Part shown: piece by piece, positions 9,696 through 19,919 of the stretch
Layout: every line of letters begins with the position of its first letter
How positions within the stretch are numbered: the stretch's first letter is position 1
Assembly: GCA_018716805.1 (NCBI GenBank)
Contig: DVJL01000032.1
Span: 1-64,000, forward strand
Direction: 5' to 3'
Length of the DNA stretch: 64,000 nucleotides
From: Candidatus Faecivicinus avistercoris
GTDB taxonomy: Bacteria > Bacillota > Clostridia > Christensenellales > Aristaeellaceae
The notes under the pieces: model-generated
Databases searched by the model: none
Told to the model about the DNA's origin: nothing
The model's input: only the letters and a program-made list of their open reading frames with translations
Position numbers and translations under genes: made by a program

Positions 9696-10234
9696 TCGCC
9701 TCCAGCCTCCTTCTGCGCAGGCAGCTGAGCGCTTTCCATCCATCTGCGCACCTGCCGCCGGCTCTTGAATACGATCACTTTGGCGCCCGGGCAGCGGGCG
9801 AGGGCTTCGCGGTAAAACGGGCGGTTTTTCCGGTTAAACGACAGCGTGCTCAGCAGAAATTTCCACGCTTTTCGGTCGAACCGCTCGATGCAGCGTCCGC
9901 CCATGTCCGGACGGCTCCGGCCGCGGTTTTTCCAGATGCGCTGAAACGCGCCCCAAAAGCACGCGATTGCGGGAAAATCAAAATAGAAGATGGTATCGCA
10001 ATGCGGCAGGCGCTTTGGCAGCGTCCGCCGTATGTTTCCGTCCATAATCCACATTGGTTTTTCCAGCTCGGCGGCGAGCAGGCGGTCAAATTCGTCAGCG
10101 GCACGCGGCGTCCATTCCTCCGCCCAGTACAGCCGGTCGAGGTGAACCAGCGGCAAACCGGTTTGCTGCGCAAGCTGGCGGGCAAAGGTCGTCTTGCCGC
10201 TTCCGTTTCCGCCGATAATCGCAACGCGGCGCAT
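9692..10234 (-). CDS. P-loop nucleoside/adenylate-kinase-like protein (FlaR/topology modulation-like)
   Basis: RVAIIGGNGSGKTTFARQLAQQTGLPLVHLDRLYW; 4-bp overlap with the downstream GNAT gene. Confidence 0.8.
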   Translation of the reverse strand: MRRVAIIGGNGSGKTTFARQLAQQTGLPLVHLDRLYWAEEWTPRAADEFDRLLAAELEKPMWIMDGNIRRTLPKRLPHCDTIFYFDFPAIACFWGAFQRIWKNRGRSRPDMGGRCIERFDRKAWKFLLSTLSFNRKNRPFYREALARCPGAKVIVFKSRRQVRRWMESAQLPAQKEAGGE

Positions 10235-10236
10235 CG

Positions 10237-10713
10237 TCAGTCGACGGCGATGACCGGCTCGGAGTCGACGTATTCCTCATTCCACGTCACATACGACGCG
10301 CTCTGATATTCGCTCTGAATCTGCGACCAGCTCGCATAGCGGTAGCCGGAGAATGTCGATCCATCCGCGCTGATGAGCGCCATGACTTCCACATCTCCGC
10401 TGCTCGGCGTCGCCACCGGCACCGCGAGGCACCAGTCGGCCCCCGTCCAATAGGCCACGGCGTATTCCGTTTGCACGCCGCTGCCGAGGGTCGAAAAATT
10501 CCCCGCGAAGCTCTGCCACTCCGTTGCGCTGGGCGCCACGCCGGAGAAGGGAAGCAGCGTTACCAGCCGCTCGTATTCGCCCGACGCCAGACAGACCAGC
10601 GCATCCTTGGCGCTCGAAAACAGGCTTCCGGAAATCTGCGGGACATCCGCCTGCGCCGACGGGAGGACGCACAACAGGACGATCATCAACAACAGCGATA
10701 GACGTCTCTTCAT
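10237..10713 (-). CDS. Hypothetical secreted protein
   Basis: 158 aa with N-terminal signal peptide MKRRLSLLLMIVLLCVLPSAQA. Confidence 0.65.
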   Translation of the reverse strand: MKRRLSLLLMIVLLCVLPSAQADVPQISGSLFSSAKDALVCLASGEYERLVTLLPFSGVAPSATEWQSFAGNFSTLGSGVQTEYAVAYWTGADWCLAVPVATPSSGDVEVMALISADGSTFSGYRYASWSQIQSEYQSASYVTWNEEYVDSEPVIAVD

Positions 10714-10743
10714 CCTCTTTCACCTCCCATTTGGATTCCTCTT

Positions 10744-11832
10744 TTAGACGAAATTATTATAGCATTGGTTGCATTCCAAGGCAAGTTTTGGCGCGGCAAT
10801 TCTCAAAAAAAGTGCGTCGAGCGCCGCGGAATCGCGCAGCCGGCCGCTCTTGACGGCGAATTCCACTTCGACGCTGAAGGCGAAGAACGATTGCAGCTCG
10901 TCTGCCGGGCGCTTTCTGCACTGCTTTGCCGTCTGCTGCGCCTGATAGATGGAGCGCATGCCGAGCGTCCGCTGAAGGGCGGCGGCGTTTTGCCCGGCGT
11001 CCAGCCCGCGGCGCATGTGCGCGAGCTGCCGCAGCAGCGAGGTGAGCGTTCCGAGCATTCGCGTGGCATTCATGCCGCTCAGGAACAGCGTTGCGCGCAT
11101 TTCCTCGGCCCCGCGCAGATCTTTGTCGAGCAGCTTGTCCAGCAGCTGAAAGATCGAATATTCGAGCGACGGCGGCACGATTTCACGGACGTCCGCCTCG
11201 GTGATTTCGGTGCGATCCCCGACATAGGCGGTGAGTTTGGCGAGTTCCCCGTCCATCCGCGTCAGGTCGTTCCCGGTGAGAAACGCCAGCAGTTCGCGCG
11301 CGTCCGGCGCAAGGGATTTGCCCGAAGGCTTGAGCCGCTTTGCAATCCAGCTTGCCAGCGCCTTGCCCTCCAGGGGAGAGAACACGACGCTCTGCATCTT
11401 CTCGGTGAGCTGTTCCCTCGCCGTCAGCTTGACCGCTCCGCCGCGGCTCTTCCGGCGCTTGTCCGCAATCTGCTTGAGCAACTCCAGCGCGCCGCGGCAG
11501 TAAAAGACCGTCACGGCCGTCTCCGGCGGGCTGTCCAGCCACGCGAGCATCCGCTTGACCTCGGCGTCCTCGTTGCGCGATGAGCCGGACATCAGCGGCG
11601 CCCAGTCGCGGACGACGACCAGCCGCCGCTCGGCCATCACGGGCACGGTTTCGGCGGCGTCGATGATCTGCTGCGCCGTCGCGCCCTCGAGGACCGTCTC
11701 ATTGAGCGCTTCCAGCCCGGGAACGAGCCACTTTGCGCGCAGCTTGTCCAGCGCCTCGCGCTTGAGCCACTCCTCCGCGCCCGAAAACAGATAGACGTTT
11801 GCGCGTCCTTCCGATTGTTCCATCGCCATCAT
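10744..11832 (-). CDS. holA: DNA polymerase III subunit delta
   Basis: NVYLFSGAEEWLKREALDKL...; LTGNDLTRMDGELAKL; overlaps the 3' end of comEC, a common arrangement. Confidence 0.87.
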   Translation of the reverse strand: MMAMEQSEGRANVYLFSGAEEWLKREALDKLRAKWLVPGLEALNETVLEGATAQQIIDAAETVPVMAERRLVVVRDWAPLMSGSSRNEDAEVKRMLAWLDSPPETAVTVFYCRGALELLKQIADKRRKSRGGAVKLTAREQLTEKMQSVVFSPLEGKALASWIAKRLKPSGKSLAPDARELLAFLTGNDLTRMDGELAKLTAYVGDRTEITEADVREIVPPSLEYSIFQLLDKLLDKDLRGAEEMRATLFLSGMNATRMLGTLTSLLRQLAHMRRGLDAGQNAAALQRTLGMRSIYQAQQTAKQCRKRPADELQSFFAFSVEVEFAVKSGRLRDSAALDALFLRIAAPKLALECNQCYNNFV

Positions 11833-14201
11833 GGTTCCTCCACAGGAAGATAGGTCTTGACGCGAATCGTTCCGTCCCTCAGGATCCGAACGGTGACCGC
11901 GCCGCATTCATCCGTCCGGTAGATTGCAGATCCGGCCGATTCGAGCCGCTCAAGCGTCTGTTCGGACGGATGTCCATAGTTGTTCTCGCCGACGGGGATG
12001 ACCGAAATCTCCGGCGTCAGCTCCGCCAGCATTCGGTCGCTGCACGCCTGCGCCGAGCCGTGATGCGGTACCTTGAGCACGTCGACGTCCGGCAGCGGCG
12101 ACGGTTCGCCTTCCGCCGAGAGATCGCCGGTGAACAATACGCCGCTTTCGCGATACGCCACCTCGACGACCATCGAAAGGTCGTTGACCGAATTCGCCGC
12201 GCCGGCGGGCGCGCAGATTCGCGCGACGGCATGGTCGGACAGCCTGATCTCGGCTCCGGCGGACAGCTCGACGATCGGGATTCCCTTCTCCCCGGCGAGG
12301 TCGATGCCGGCCCGCACGGTGTCGCTCGCGTCGGCCTCGAACCAGCCCTCGGGGACGTAGATCGCCCCGGGCGGCATCTCCTCGATCAGCTCGGCCAGCC
12401 CTCCGGCGTGATCGTAGTGCGGATGCGAGAGAAAGACCGCGTCCACGCCGAGGCAGGAGGCCGTCACATAGTCCGTCACCGGCGAATAGAGGTCGCCCGT
12501 GTCGAACAGGTAGACGTGGCCCTCCGTGCGCACGACGGCGGCGTCGGCCTGCCCCGCGTCGAGAAAGACCACCTGAAAGCCCGCCGTCTGAACGCGGGCG
12601 CACAGAATGGAAACGCCGATCAGCCCGGCCAGCCCGACCGGCAGAAACCGGCGGATGCGGATGGACGCCCGGCTCATTCCCGAAGCAGCGATCATCAGCG
12701 CATAGTGCGCGGCCGTGAGCCAGCCGGGATAGTGCGGCGCGTGGATGGCGCCCGGCGGCAGCGCGGAAAACCAGTTGACGACCTCCACGAGCATCGAAAA
12801 CAGCAGATTCGCGCCCGCTGCGGCGAGCTGCGCCAGCGGCATCCAGACCACCGAAAGCACCAATGCGATCAGCGCGATCGGGTAGGCGTACATCGAAAGC
12901 GGGATCGCCAGCAGGTTGACCGGTATGGCGATGAGCGGCTGGGAGCCGAAGAACTCGATGATCGTCGGCAGCGTCGCCAGTTGCGCGGCAAGCGTCGAGC
13001 ACAGCAGCTGCGGAAAGTACTTCGCTGCGCGCAGCGCAAGGTTGCCCGTCCAGCTCGCGCGCGGCTTGATCCTGCGAAGACGGTCGACGCCGAACAGCCG
13101 CTCCAGCGGCGGGGCGAGCAGCAGGATTCCCGCCGACGCCTGAAACGAGAGCGTGAATCCGCCGTCCAGTATGAACAGCGGATTGAATGCCAGCATGCCC
13201 AGCAGCGCCGTCGCCAACCGCGTCACCGGATCGGACGGGCGGCCGAGCACCGGCGCGATGCTGAAGCTCGCAAACATGACCGTCGCGCGGATGAGCGACG
13301 CTGGAAAGCCGATCAGAAATCCATACCCGAGGATGACGGCGAGCGTGACCGCCACCGCCGCCCTGCGCGGAAGGATGCGGTTCAACAGCGCCGAGACCGC
13401 GACCGCCAGCACGGAGATGTGCATGCCCGAGATGCAGATCAGGTGGGTGATGCCCGTCTGGCTGAAGCGCTCGGTCAGCTCCGAGTCCATGCCCGTCCGG
13501 TCGCCGAGCACGAATGCGCGCACCAGCTCCGCATTGTCTGGAAAGAGCTCGCCGATCCGCTCGGAAATCGCGCGCCTCGCGGCGATCATCCATCCGCCCA
13601 GTCCGGGATCGCACGACACGACCTCGACGTCCTCGAGCTTTGCCGCCGCCATGCCGGTCATGCCGTCCGACAGCAGCCATTCCCGCGCGTCGAACTCATA
13701 CGGGTTGGTCGCCGCGTCCTGCGGCCAGATGTGGCCAAAACAGCTCAGACGCTGGCCGTATTCAATGCCCTCCAGCGGCAGGAGGTCGCTGCGAAGGTAG
13801 AGGCGAACCGTGTGGCGCACGGGCGCTCCGTCCATCTCGTCCACGCGGAGCGCACAGACGATGCGGTCGCCATCGGCGTTGAGCGACGGCTCCGAGACGA
13901 CTTTTCCTTCAAATGGAATGGAAAACCGCTCGGGCACCTGCGGATTCATCTGACAGGCCAGCTGCATCCGCGCGCCGCCCAGCATCACGGCGGCTGCCAT
14001 CGCGAGAAGAAACCATCGCCGGCCGGACTTTCGCAGGATCAGACCATAGAGCGCGGCGAGCGCCGCGGCGCAGGCGAGCCATGCGCCCAGCGCGAATTCA
14101 TGGCGCTGGGCGATCAGCACGCCCGTCAGAAAGCAGGCCGCGCTCACCGCCAGTGGCCGCGCAAGCCATTGGCGCCGGACAAACCCCGCCAGCGCCCGCA
14201 T
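11829..14201 (-). CDS. comEC: ComEC/Rec2 DNA internalization protein (competence membrane domain plus MBL domain)
   Basis: 790 aa; TGITHLICISGMHISVLA competence motif; C-terminal MBL LSHPHYDHAGG. Confidence 0.94.
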   Translation of the reverse strand: MRALAGFVRRQWLARPLAVSAACFLTGVLIAQRHEFALGAWLACAAALAALYGLILRKSGRRWFLLAMAAAVMLGGARMQLACQMNPQVPERFSIPFEGKVVSEPSLNADGDRIVCALRVDEMDGAPVRHTVRLYLRSDLLPLEGIEYGQRLSCFGHIWPQDAATNPYEFDAREWLLSDGMTGMAAAKLEDVEVVSCDPGLGGWMIAARRAISERIGELFPDNAELVRAFVLGDRTGMDSELTERFSQTGITHLICISGMHISVLAVAVSALLNRILPRRAAVAVTLAVILGYGFLIGFPASLIRATVMFASFSIAPVLGRPSDPVTRLATALLGMLAFNPLFILDGGFTLSFQASAGILLLAPPLERLFGVDRLRRIKPRASWTGNLALRAAKYFPQLLCSTLAAQLATLPTIIEFFGSQPLIAIPVNLLAIPLSMYAYPIALIALVLSVVWMPLAQLAAAGANLLFSMLVEVVNWFSALPPGAIHAPHYPGWLTAAHYALMIAASGMSRASIRIRRFLPVGLAGLIGVSILCARVQTAGFQVVFLDAGQADAAVVRTEGHVYLFDTGDLYSPVTDYVTASCLGVDAVFLSHPHYDHAGGLAELIEEMPPGAIYVPEGWFEADASDTVRAGIDLAGEKGIPIVELSAGAEIRLSDHAVARICAPAGAANSVNDLSMVVEVAYRESGVLFTGDLSAEGEPSPLPDVDVLKVPHHGSAQACSDRMLAELTPEISVIPVGENNYGHPSEQTLERLESAGSAIYRTDECGAVTVRILRDGTIRVKTYLPVEEP

Positions 14202-14203
14202 GG

Positions 14204-14923
14204 TCAGACGTAGTGCGATTCGCCGCAGGCGGCGATTTCCGCGCCGGGGAAGAACTCGCGCGCTTCACTGCGAAGTTCATCGGGATCGTATTTGGGATTT
14301 AAGTGCGTCAGCAGAAGGCGCTTGACGCCCGCGTCGCGCGCGAGCTTGCCGCACAGCGCGGCGGAGAGGTGGGGCGCCTCCTGCGAATAGTCCGCCGTCG
14401 AGAGGCCCGCGTCCGCCAGGAGCAGATCCGCGCCATTGCAGAACAGCTCGAGCGCGCTGTCCGTGTTGGAATCGCCGGTATAGACGAAGCGCGCGCCGTC
14501 GCAGACGACCGAGATGGCGTAGGTCTCCACCGGATGGCGCACCGGGCAGAAGCTCAGCGACATCTCGCCAACCGTGGCTTGGCGCATAGGCCAGAGATCG
14601 ATCTGCCTGTCCTCAAGGAGGGCGCGAACCTCGCCCGGCGTCCGCGGCGCATAGACGTCCAGCGGACGCTTGCGCGGATTGAATTGCAGCGCATAGTGCA
14701 GCGGCAGCATGTCCGACATGTGGTCGTAGTGGAGATGGCTTAAGACGATCGCGTCGAGCCGGTCGATCGAAACGTGCTCAAGCAGGCGCGCGAGCACGCC
14801 CGCGCCGCATTCGATGAGCACCGCCGTGTTTCCGCTGTCGCTTTCGAGCAGATAGCCCGAGCAGGCGCCGCCCGGCGCAGGATAGGGGCCGTTGTTGCCG
14901 AGTATCGTCAATCGCATGAACAT
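14204..14923 (-). CDS. MBL-fold metallohydrolase (RNase Z-like)
   Basis: LSHLHYDHMSDM, VYTGDSNTD, LLTHLNPKYDP; start trimmed to MFMRLTILG. Confidence 0.88.
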   Translation of the reverse strand: MFMRLTILGNNGPYPAPGGACSGYLLESDSGNTAVLIECGAGVLARLLEHVSIDRLDAIVLSHLHYDHMSDMLPLHYALQFNPRKRPLDVYAPRTPGEVRALLEDRQIDLWPMRQATVGEMSLSFCPVRHPVETYAISVVCDGARFVYTGDSNTDSALELFCNGADLLLADAGLSTADYSQEAPHLSAALCGKLARDAGVKRLLLTHLNPKYDPDELRSEAREFFPGAEIAACGESHYV

Positions 14924-15101
14924 CCTCCTCACAGAGCCGCTGCAAGCGGCACAGCGCGCCGCGGCTTTCGATTGATCGGGCATTTACGCATTCATTATAG
15001 CACAAACCGGAGCAAATTGTCCATCTCGCGGCCCGGCTGCGCGGTGATTTTTGCCGTCCCGCCGGCATAGAATGGATCGTATCGATGAGGAGCGTGGTGA
15101 A

Positions 15102-16829
15102 ATGAACTACCTGGGCGTGTACCACTCCAACTATCCGAGATCGACGCGCGGCATTTGCGATGCGCCGTGCGTCTCCAAGGGACGGATGACGCTGTGCGCG
15201 GCCGATTCGGCCTCGGAGGGATGCCTGCTCGCCATGGCCTGCGGCCGCATCCGCAACCGGGATTCACTGTTGAACCGGCTGCGCTGCCCGCCGCGCACCA
15301 GTGCGGCGGAACTGATCCTGGCGGCCTACCGGGAATGGGGAACCGACTATCCGAAAGAGGTCGAGGGCGCCGTGGTGACGTGCGTGATGGACGTCGCCCG
15401 CGACCGCATGGTGCTCTCGCGCGACCGCATGGGCGAACTGCCGGTATTCTACGCGGCGGCGCCCGACGGCGGAGTCGTCTTTTCCGATCATCCGGACTCG
15501 CTGCTCAAGACGGCCTCGGCGCCGCCGGTCGTGGACGCGGCTGGCCTGTGCGAGCTGTTCGGCCTGGGGCCTGCGCGCACGCCGGGGAGGACGCCGCTGC
15601 GCGACGTCCATTCTCTGGAACCGGGCTGCATGCTGATCGGGGAGGGAAGCCGCAACCGCGTTGAGGCGTACTTTGCGCTGCGCCCTGCGCCGCACCTCGA
15701 GGATGAGGAGGAGACCATCGAGCACACGCGCGCGCTGCTCAACGACGCCGTTGCATTCATCGCGCCGCTGCATCCGGCGGCGATGCTGTCCGGAGGGCTG
15801 GATTCGACCGCGCTTACGGCGATGCTTGCGAGACAAAACGGCCGCATCCTGTCGTTTTCCGTGGACTATCGCGACAACGCCGAGGACTTTCGGCCGAGCG
15901 CCTTCTGCCCGTCGATGGATGCGCCGTTCGCCTCGATGGCCTCGCAGGCGTTCGGCACGGAACATCATGTGGTCGTGCTGGATCAGGCCGCGCTCGCCAG
16001 CGCGCTCTCGGACGCCGTATCCGCGCGCGGATTTCCCGGCATGGCGGATGTGGACAGTTCGTTGCTGCTGTTTGCGGCGCAGATTGCCCGGCGCGCGCCG
16101 GTGGTCGTCTCCGGAGAGTGCGGCGACGAGGTGTTCGGCGGCTATCCGTGGTTTCGCGAAGGCGCGCATCTCGGCGAGGACGCATTCCCGTGGTCGGGCT
16201 CGGTCGCGCTGCGCGAATCCATTCTGTCCGAACCGCTGCGCAGCCGCCTGAACCTTCCGGACTACGTCAGAAGGACGCTGCACGCGGCTGTCGAACAGAC
16301 GGGCATCGACTGCGCGCCGGACGATCGCGAAGGCGAGCTGCGGCGCATCCAGCTGCTCTGCTTCCGGTTTTTCATGGCCAATCTTCAGGAGCGCGCGGTG
16401 CGCATGTGCGAGCCCGCCGGGCTGACGGTGCTGACGCCGCTGTGCGACGAACGGCTGGTGCAGTATGTGTTCAACGTGCCGTGGAAGATGAAGTTCATGG
16501 GCAGCATGGAAAAGGGGCTCTTCCGCGCCGCCGTTCGCGACCTGATGCCGCGTGAACTGAACGAACGCCGGAAAAGCCCCTATCCAAAGACGTGCAGTCC
16601 GATCTACACGGAGATCATCCGCGGAATGACGGCGGGCATGCTGGCCGACCGCGACGCGCCGATCCTCGAATGGATCGACGCCGGCCGCGTGCGCGCCCTC
16701 GCGGAATCGCCATTGGATCCCGCGGAGACGCCGTGGTTTGGCCAACTGATGGCTGGGCCGCAGATGCTGGCCTATCTTTTGCAGGTAAACACGTGGATGC
16801 GCGAGCGCAACATCACGGTGTCGCTGTGA
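15102..16829 (+). CDS. Asparagine synthase-related protein without the catalytic Cys2 of the glutaminase domain
   Basis: MLSGGLDSTALTAML PP-loop and SGECGDEVFGGYPWF; N-terminus MNYLGVYHSN instead of MCGI. Confidence 0.85.
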   Translation: MNYLGVYHSNYPRSTRGICDAPCVSKGRMTLCAADSASEGCLLAMACGRIRNRDSLLNRLRCPPRTSAAELILAAYREWGTDYPKEVEGAVVTCVMDVARDRMVLSRDRMGELPVFYAAAPDGGVVFSDHPDSLLKTASAPPVVDAAGLCELFGLGPARTPGRTPLRDVHSLEPGCMLIGEGSRNRVEAYFALRPAPHLEDEEETIEHTRALLNDAVAFIAPLHPAAMLSGGLDSTALTAMLARQNGRILSFSVDYRDNAEDFRPSAFCPSMDAPFASMASQAFGTEHHVVVLDQAALASALSDAVSARGFPGMADVDSSLLLFAAQIARRAPVVVSGECGDEVFGGYPWFREGAHLGEDAFPWSGSVALRESILSEPLRSRLNLPDYVRRTLHAAVEQTGIDCAPDDREGELRRIQLLCFRFFMANLQERAVRMCEPAGLTVLTPLCDERLVQYVFNVPWKMKFMGSMEKGLFRAAVRDLMPRELNERRKSPYPKTCSPIYTEIIRGMTAGMLADRDAPILEWIDAGRVRALAESPLDPAETPWFGQLMAGPQMLAYLLQVNTWMRERNITVSL

Positions 16830-18351
16830 TTTCCGGGACGGCCGAAGGCTCCGGAGAGACGAGGCCGGGATTGGGGAGAAGGACGCTCCGAAGATAGATG
16901 CTGCCGGAAAGCGTCTGGGCGGAAATTCCCTCGATGTAGAAGCGAACGCCCGCGATGCCCTCCAGCTCGCACAGCGTGTTTACGATGGCGTAGACGACGC
17001 CACGCTCCGCCGTGGCGTCCAGCGCCTGAGCCTGGCGATAAAAGTTGGCCGACAGATTGACGCTGGCGATGCCATCCGAGACGGAAACGCCCAGGATGTC
17101 GTCGTAATAGACGCCGGTGGGGAAGACGCTGGCGCTGTTGTTCTGCGCCAAAATGCCGTCAAACAGCGCATACAGCACGCTGAGCGGAGAAGCTGCGCGC
17201 ACCATTGAAACCGCGCGTTCGACGCGCTCAAATGTGCCGTCCGCATGGGGAAGATACAGCGCGACGGCGCTGGAAATACTGGAGGCAAAGTCCGACCGGC
17301 GGATCGTTCCGCCTTCAAACTCGATCTGAGATTCGCCGACGGCGCAGCCGAGGACTTCCTCGTTGCCAATTCGGATGGAGACCGCGTCAATTTCCGGCGC
17401 GAACGAACAGATCGTCAGCACGACCGAGCCGATCAGCTGCCATTCCTCGAGGCCGGAAAACGCGAGATAATTGCGCAGCGTGGAGGAAAAATCGAGCCTG
17501 AGCACGCGTTCGCCGGCCGGCGAGATCTCGATCGCCGGGTTTTCCAGCAGGAAGTCCGCGCCGTCAGGGATGGCCGTCGTTGCGCCCGGGGTCGACAGCG
17601 GGCCTTCGCACAGCGCGCGGATCAGCCCCGAGGCATAGTCGCTGCTGTCAAACGACACCGTTCGCAGTTCCGGCATCAGGCCGTTTCCGGCGGATGCCGG
17701 GAAGTACAGCGCCGCCGTGCGCTCAATGGCCCCGGTCTGGGATTCGATAAAGTACTCGCGCTCGGCGCTGATCTGCGCATAGGCAGAAGTGATGGAGGAA
17801 TACATCTCCGTCTGAATGCCGGTGGGAAGTCCGGCCACGGCGATGGAGCGGCCGTCGATCAAAACGTTCACGCCCTCGACGCCCTCGATGGACAACAGCG
17901 TATTTCCAATGGAGGCGAGCATCATCATGTGCTCCTGCTCGCTCTGGACGTCAAGCGCGTCGAGCGACAAGTTGACCGTCGCAATGCCGCAGGCGTATTC
18001 GACGCCGAGAAGCTGCGTCCCCGATGGAATGACGTCCATCCGGTCGGGAGAAGACCCCGAGCGAAGGAGCGCGTTGACCGCCTCCTCACAGATGTTCTCT
18101 CCTTCGGAGACGGCGATGCTCCGGGTTACGGTCGAGAACGACGTTCCATCTGCGGCGACGTAATAGAGCGTCACGCTGACGGGCGGCACATCCATGGTCT
18201 CGCCGAGAATCATGGACGCCGGCTCCTGCGACGGTTCAGGAAGGACGATCTCCGTCTCCGTCTCCGGCGCATAGGGCGCGCGGACGCACCCTGTCAGCGA
18301 AAGGCAGACCGCCGCGGCGAGCGCCGCGGCGAGCGCGCGCTTAAAGGCCAT
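16813..18351 (-). CDS. GerMN-domain lipoprotein
   Basis: Lipobox SLTGCVRAP; duplicated GerMN-like blocks (VSVTLYYVAADG...; VALYLPHADGTFERVERAV...). Confidence 0.82.
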   Translation of the reverse strand: MAFKRALAAALAAAVCLSLTGCVRAPYAPETETEIVLPEPSQEPASMILGETMDVPPVSVTLYYVAADGTSFSTVTRSIAVSEGENICEEAVNALLRSGSSPDRMDVIPSGTQLLGVEYACGIATVNLSLDALDVQSEQEHMMMLASIGNTLLSIEGVEGVNVLIDGRSIAVAGLPTGIQTEMYSSITSAYAQISAEREYFIESQTGAIERTAALYFPASAGNGLMPELRTVSFDSSDYASGLIRALCEGPLSTPGATTAIPDGADFLLENPAIEISPAGERVLRLDFSSTLRNYLAFSGLEEWQLIGSVVLTICSFAPEIDAVSIRIGNEEVLGCAVGESQIEFEGGTIRRSDFASSISSAVALYLPHADGTFERVERAVSMVRAASPLSVLYALFDGILAQNNSASVFPTGVYYDDILGVSVSDGIASVNLSANFYRQAQALDATAERGVVYAIVNTLCELEGIAGVRFYIEGISAQTLSGSIYLRSVLLPNPGLVSPEPSAVPEITATP

Positions 18352-18452
18352 CGCACTGCTCCCTTCTAATTCAAATGAATAACTCCGACGCCTGTCCGAA
18401 AGGGAAAACACAGTTTAAGAAGATCTTTCAAACAGGGCCGGATGCACGGCGC

Positions 18453-19919
18453 TCACTTCGCAGCGAGTGGAAGCTCAATGGTGAACGTGGTGCCCTTGCC
18501 CTCCTCGCTGGAAGCGGTGATCGTCCCGCCGTGGAGCAGCACGATCTGCTTGACGATGGAAAGCCCCAGCCCCGTGCCGCCCGTCGCGCGCGAGCGCGCC
18601 TTGTCCACGCGGTAGAATCGGTCGAAGATGTGCGGCAGGTCGTCCGCCGGGATGCCGATGCCGGTGTCCGCCACGCGAACAATCGCCTTCTTGCCCGCGC
18701 GGGAAATGCTGGCGTGCACTTCGCCTCCGCGCGGCGTGTACTTGATGGCGTTGTCGATGACGTTATAGATCACCTGCTGCAGCTTGACGGCGTCCCCGTT
18801 CACTTCCACAGCCTCGCGGCCGGAGCAGTCCAGTTCGATGCCGTTTTCGCGCGCAAGCGGCGCCAGACGCTTGATCTGTTCGAGCAGAAGGTCGTTCAAA
18901 TCGAGGTCGGCGGTGTTCAGCCGCATGCCGCCGCTGTCGATGTTCACCAGCGTCAGCAGGTCGGAGACGATCCGGCTCAGCCGGTCGATTTCCTTGTTGA
19001 CGTCGTTCAGGAACTCCTTGGTCATGCCGGGATCGAGCGGATCCTGATAGAGGATCGTCTCGATGAGGATCTTCATCGTGCTCAGAGGCGTCTTGAGCTC
19101 GTGCGAGGCGTTGGAGACGAATTGATTTCTCGTCTTGTCCAGCAGCGCCAGCCGCTCGGACATGCTGTTGAACGCCGCGGCCAGTTCGGCGAACTCGTTG
19201 CGCCCGCGAACGTTGACGCGCGCGCTGAAATCGCCGGCGGACATCTTCGCGATGCCCTCGCGCAACTCGCCCACGGGCCGCGTGATCGTGCGGATGAGGA
19301 ACACGCTCATCAGGATGACCAGCGCGGCCACGACAACGAGCCACGTGAGGATGCGAAGCTGTATGTCGTGCAGGCTTTCGTAGATCTCCTGCACCTGCGA
19401 GATGTAGATCACCGCGCCCAGGCTGGTTTCGGGATCCGCGAGGATGGGGGAGGCGAACACCCCGGTCATCAGGCTCGCATAGGAGAGCGCGCTCAACCAC
19501 GGCGAATCGTCGCCATTGTAAAAGCCGTAGCTCGACTCCGCGCCCGCGAGCACGTCGGCCGCCTCAGCGCTCTGAAGCCGCGTGCCGTTGAGGATCGACA
19601 GCGTGTCCACCTGGACGACGCCGTAGCGATCGAGCACCAGCACGCGGCTCAACCCATCGGCACAGATTTCGAGCGCGGAGAGATACATCGCGTCCACGTC
19701 CATCGCGGCCATCGGCTCGCGCATCTGCTCGGCGAGCGAATCGGCCACGCGCTGGTCGTCCCGCACGCGCTGCGTAAACAGATATTCGCCCACCAGCTGG
19801 AGCAGCGATACGCCGACCACCGAGAAGGCGACGCCGATGATCAGCAGGTAAGCGACGAGTATCTTCCAGCGTATGGAATACAGGCCGGACTTAATCCTTG
19901 TCAGTGAAATAGTAGCCAA
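18453..19919 (-). CDS. WalK/VicK-like sensor histidine kinase (HAMP, HisKA, HATPase)
   Basis: FVSNASHELKTPLSTMKILIETILYQ; RATGGTGLGLSIVKQIVLLHGG. Confidence 0.9.
   Translation of the reverse strand: MATISLTRIKSGLYSIRWKILVAYLLIIGVAFSVVGVSLLQLVGEYLFTQRVRDDQRVADSLAEQMREPMAAMDVDAMYLSALEICADGLSRVLVLDRYGVVQVDTLSILNGTRLQSAEAADVLAGAESSYGFYNGDDSPWLSALSYASLMTGVFASPILADPETSLGAVIYISQVQEIYESLHDIQLRILTWLVVVAALVILMSVFLIRTITRPVGELREGIAKMSAGDFSARVNVRGRNEFAELAAAFNSMSERLALLDKTRNQFVSNASHELKTPLSTMKILIETILYQDPLDPGMTKEFLNDVNKEIDRLSRIVSDLLTLVNIDSGGMRLNTADLDLNDLLLEQIKRLAPLARENGIELDCSGREAVEVNGDAVKLQQVIYNVIDNAIKYTPRGGEVHASISRAGKKAIVRVADTGIGIPADDLPHIFDRFYRVDKARSRATGGTGLGLSIVKQIVLLHGGTITASSEEGKGTTFTIELPLAAK

Noticed and set aside
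11799-14213. 804-aa plus-strand ORF antisense to comEC
   Set aside because: No recognisable domain, RRHR/DRHR-type shadow composition; comEC is clearly the real gene.
15102-16829. Lasso-peptide biosynthetic cluster around the AsnB-like gene
   Set aside because: No precursor-like small ORF, B1/B2 leader-processing gene or dedicated exporter next to it.
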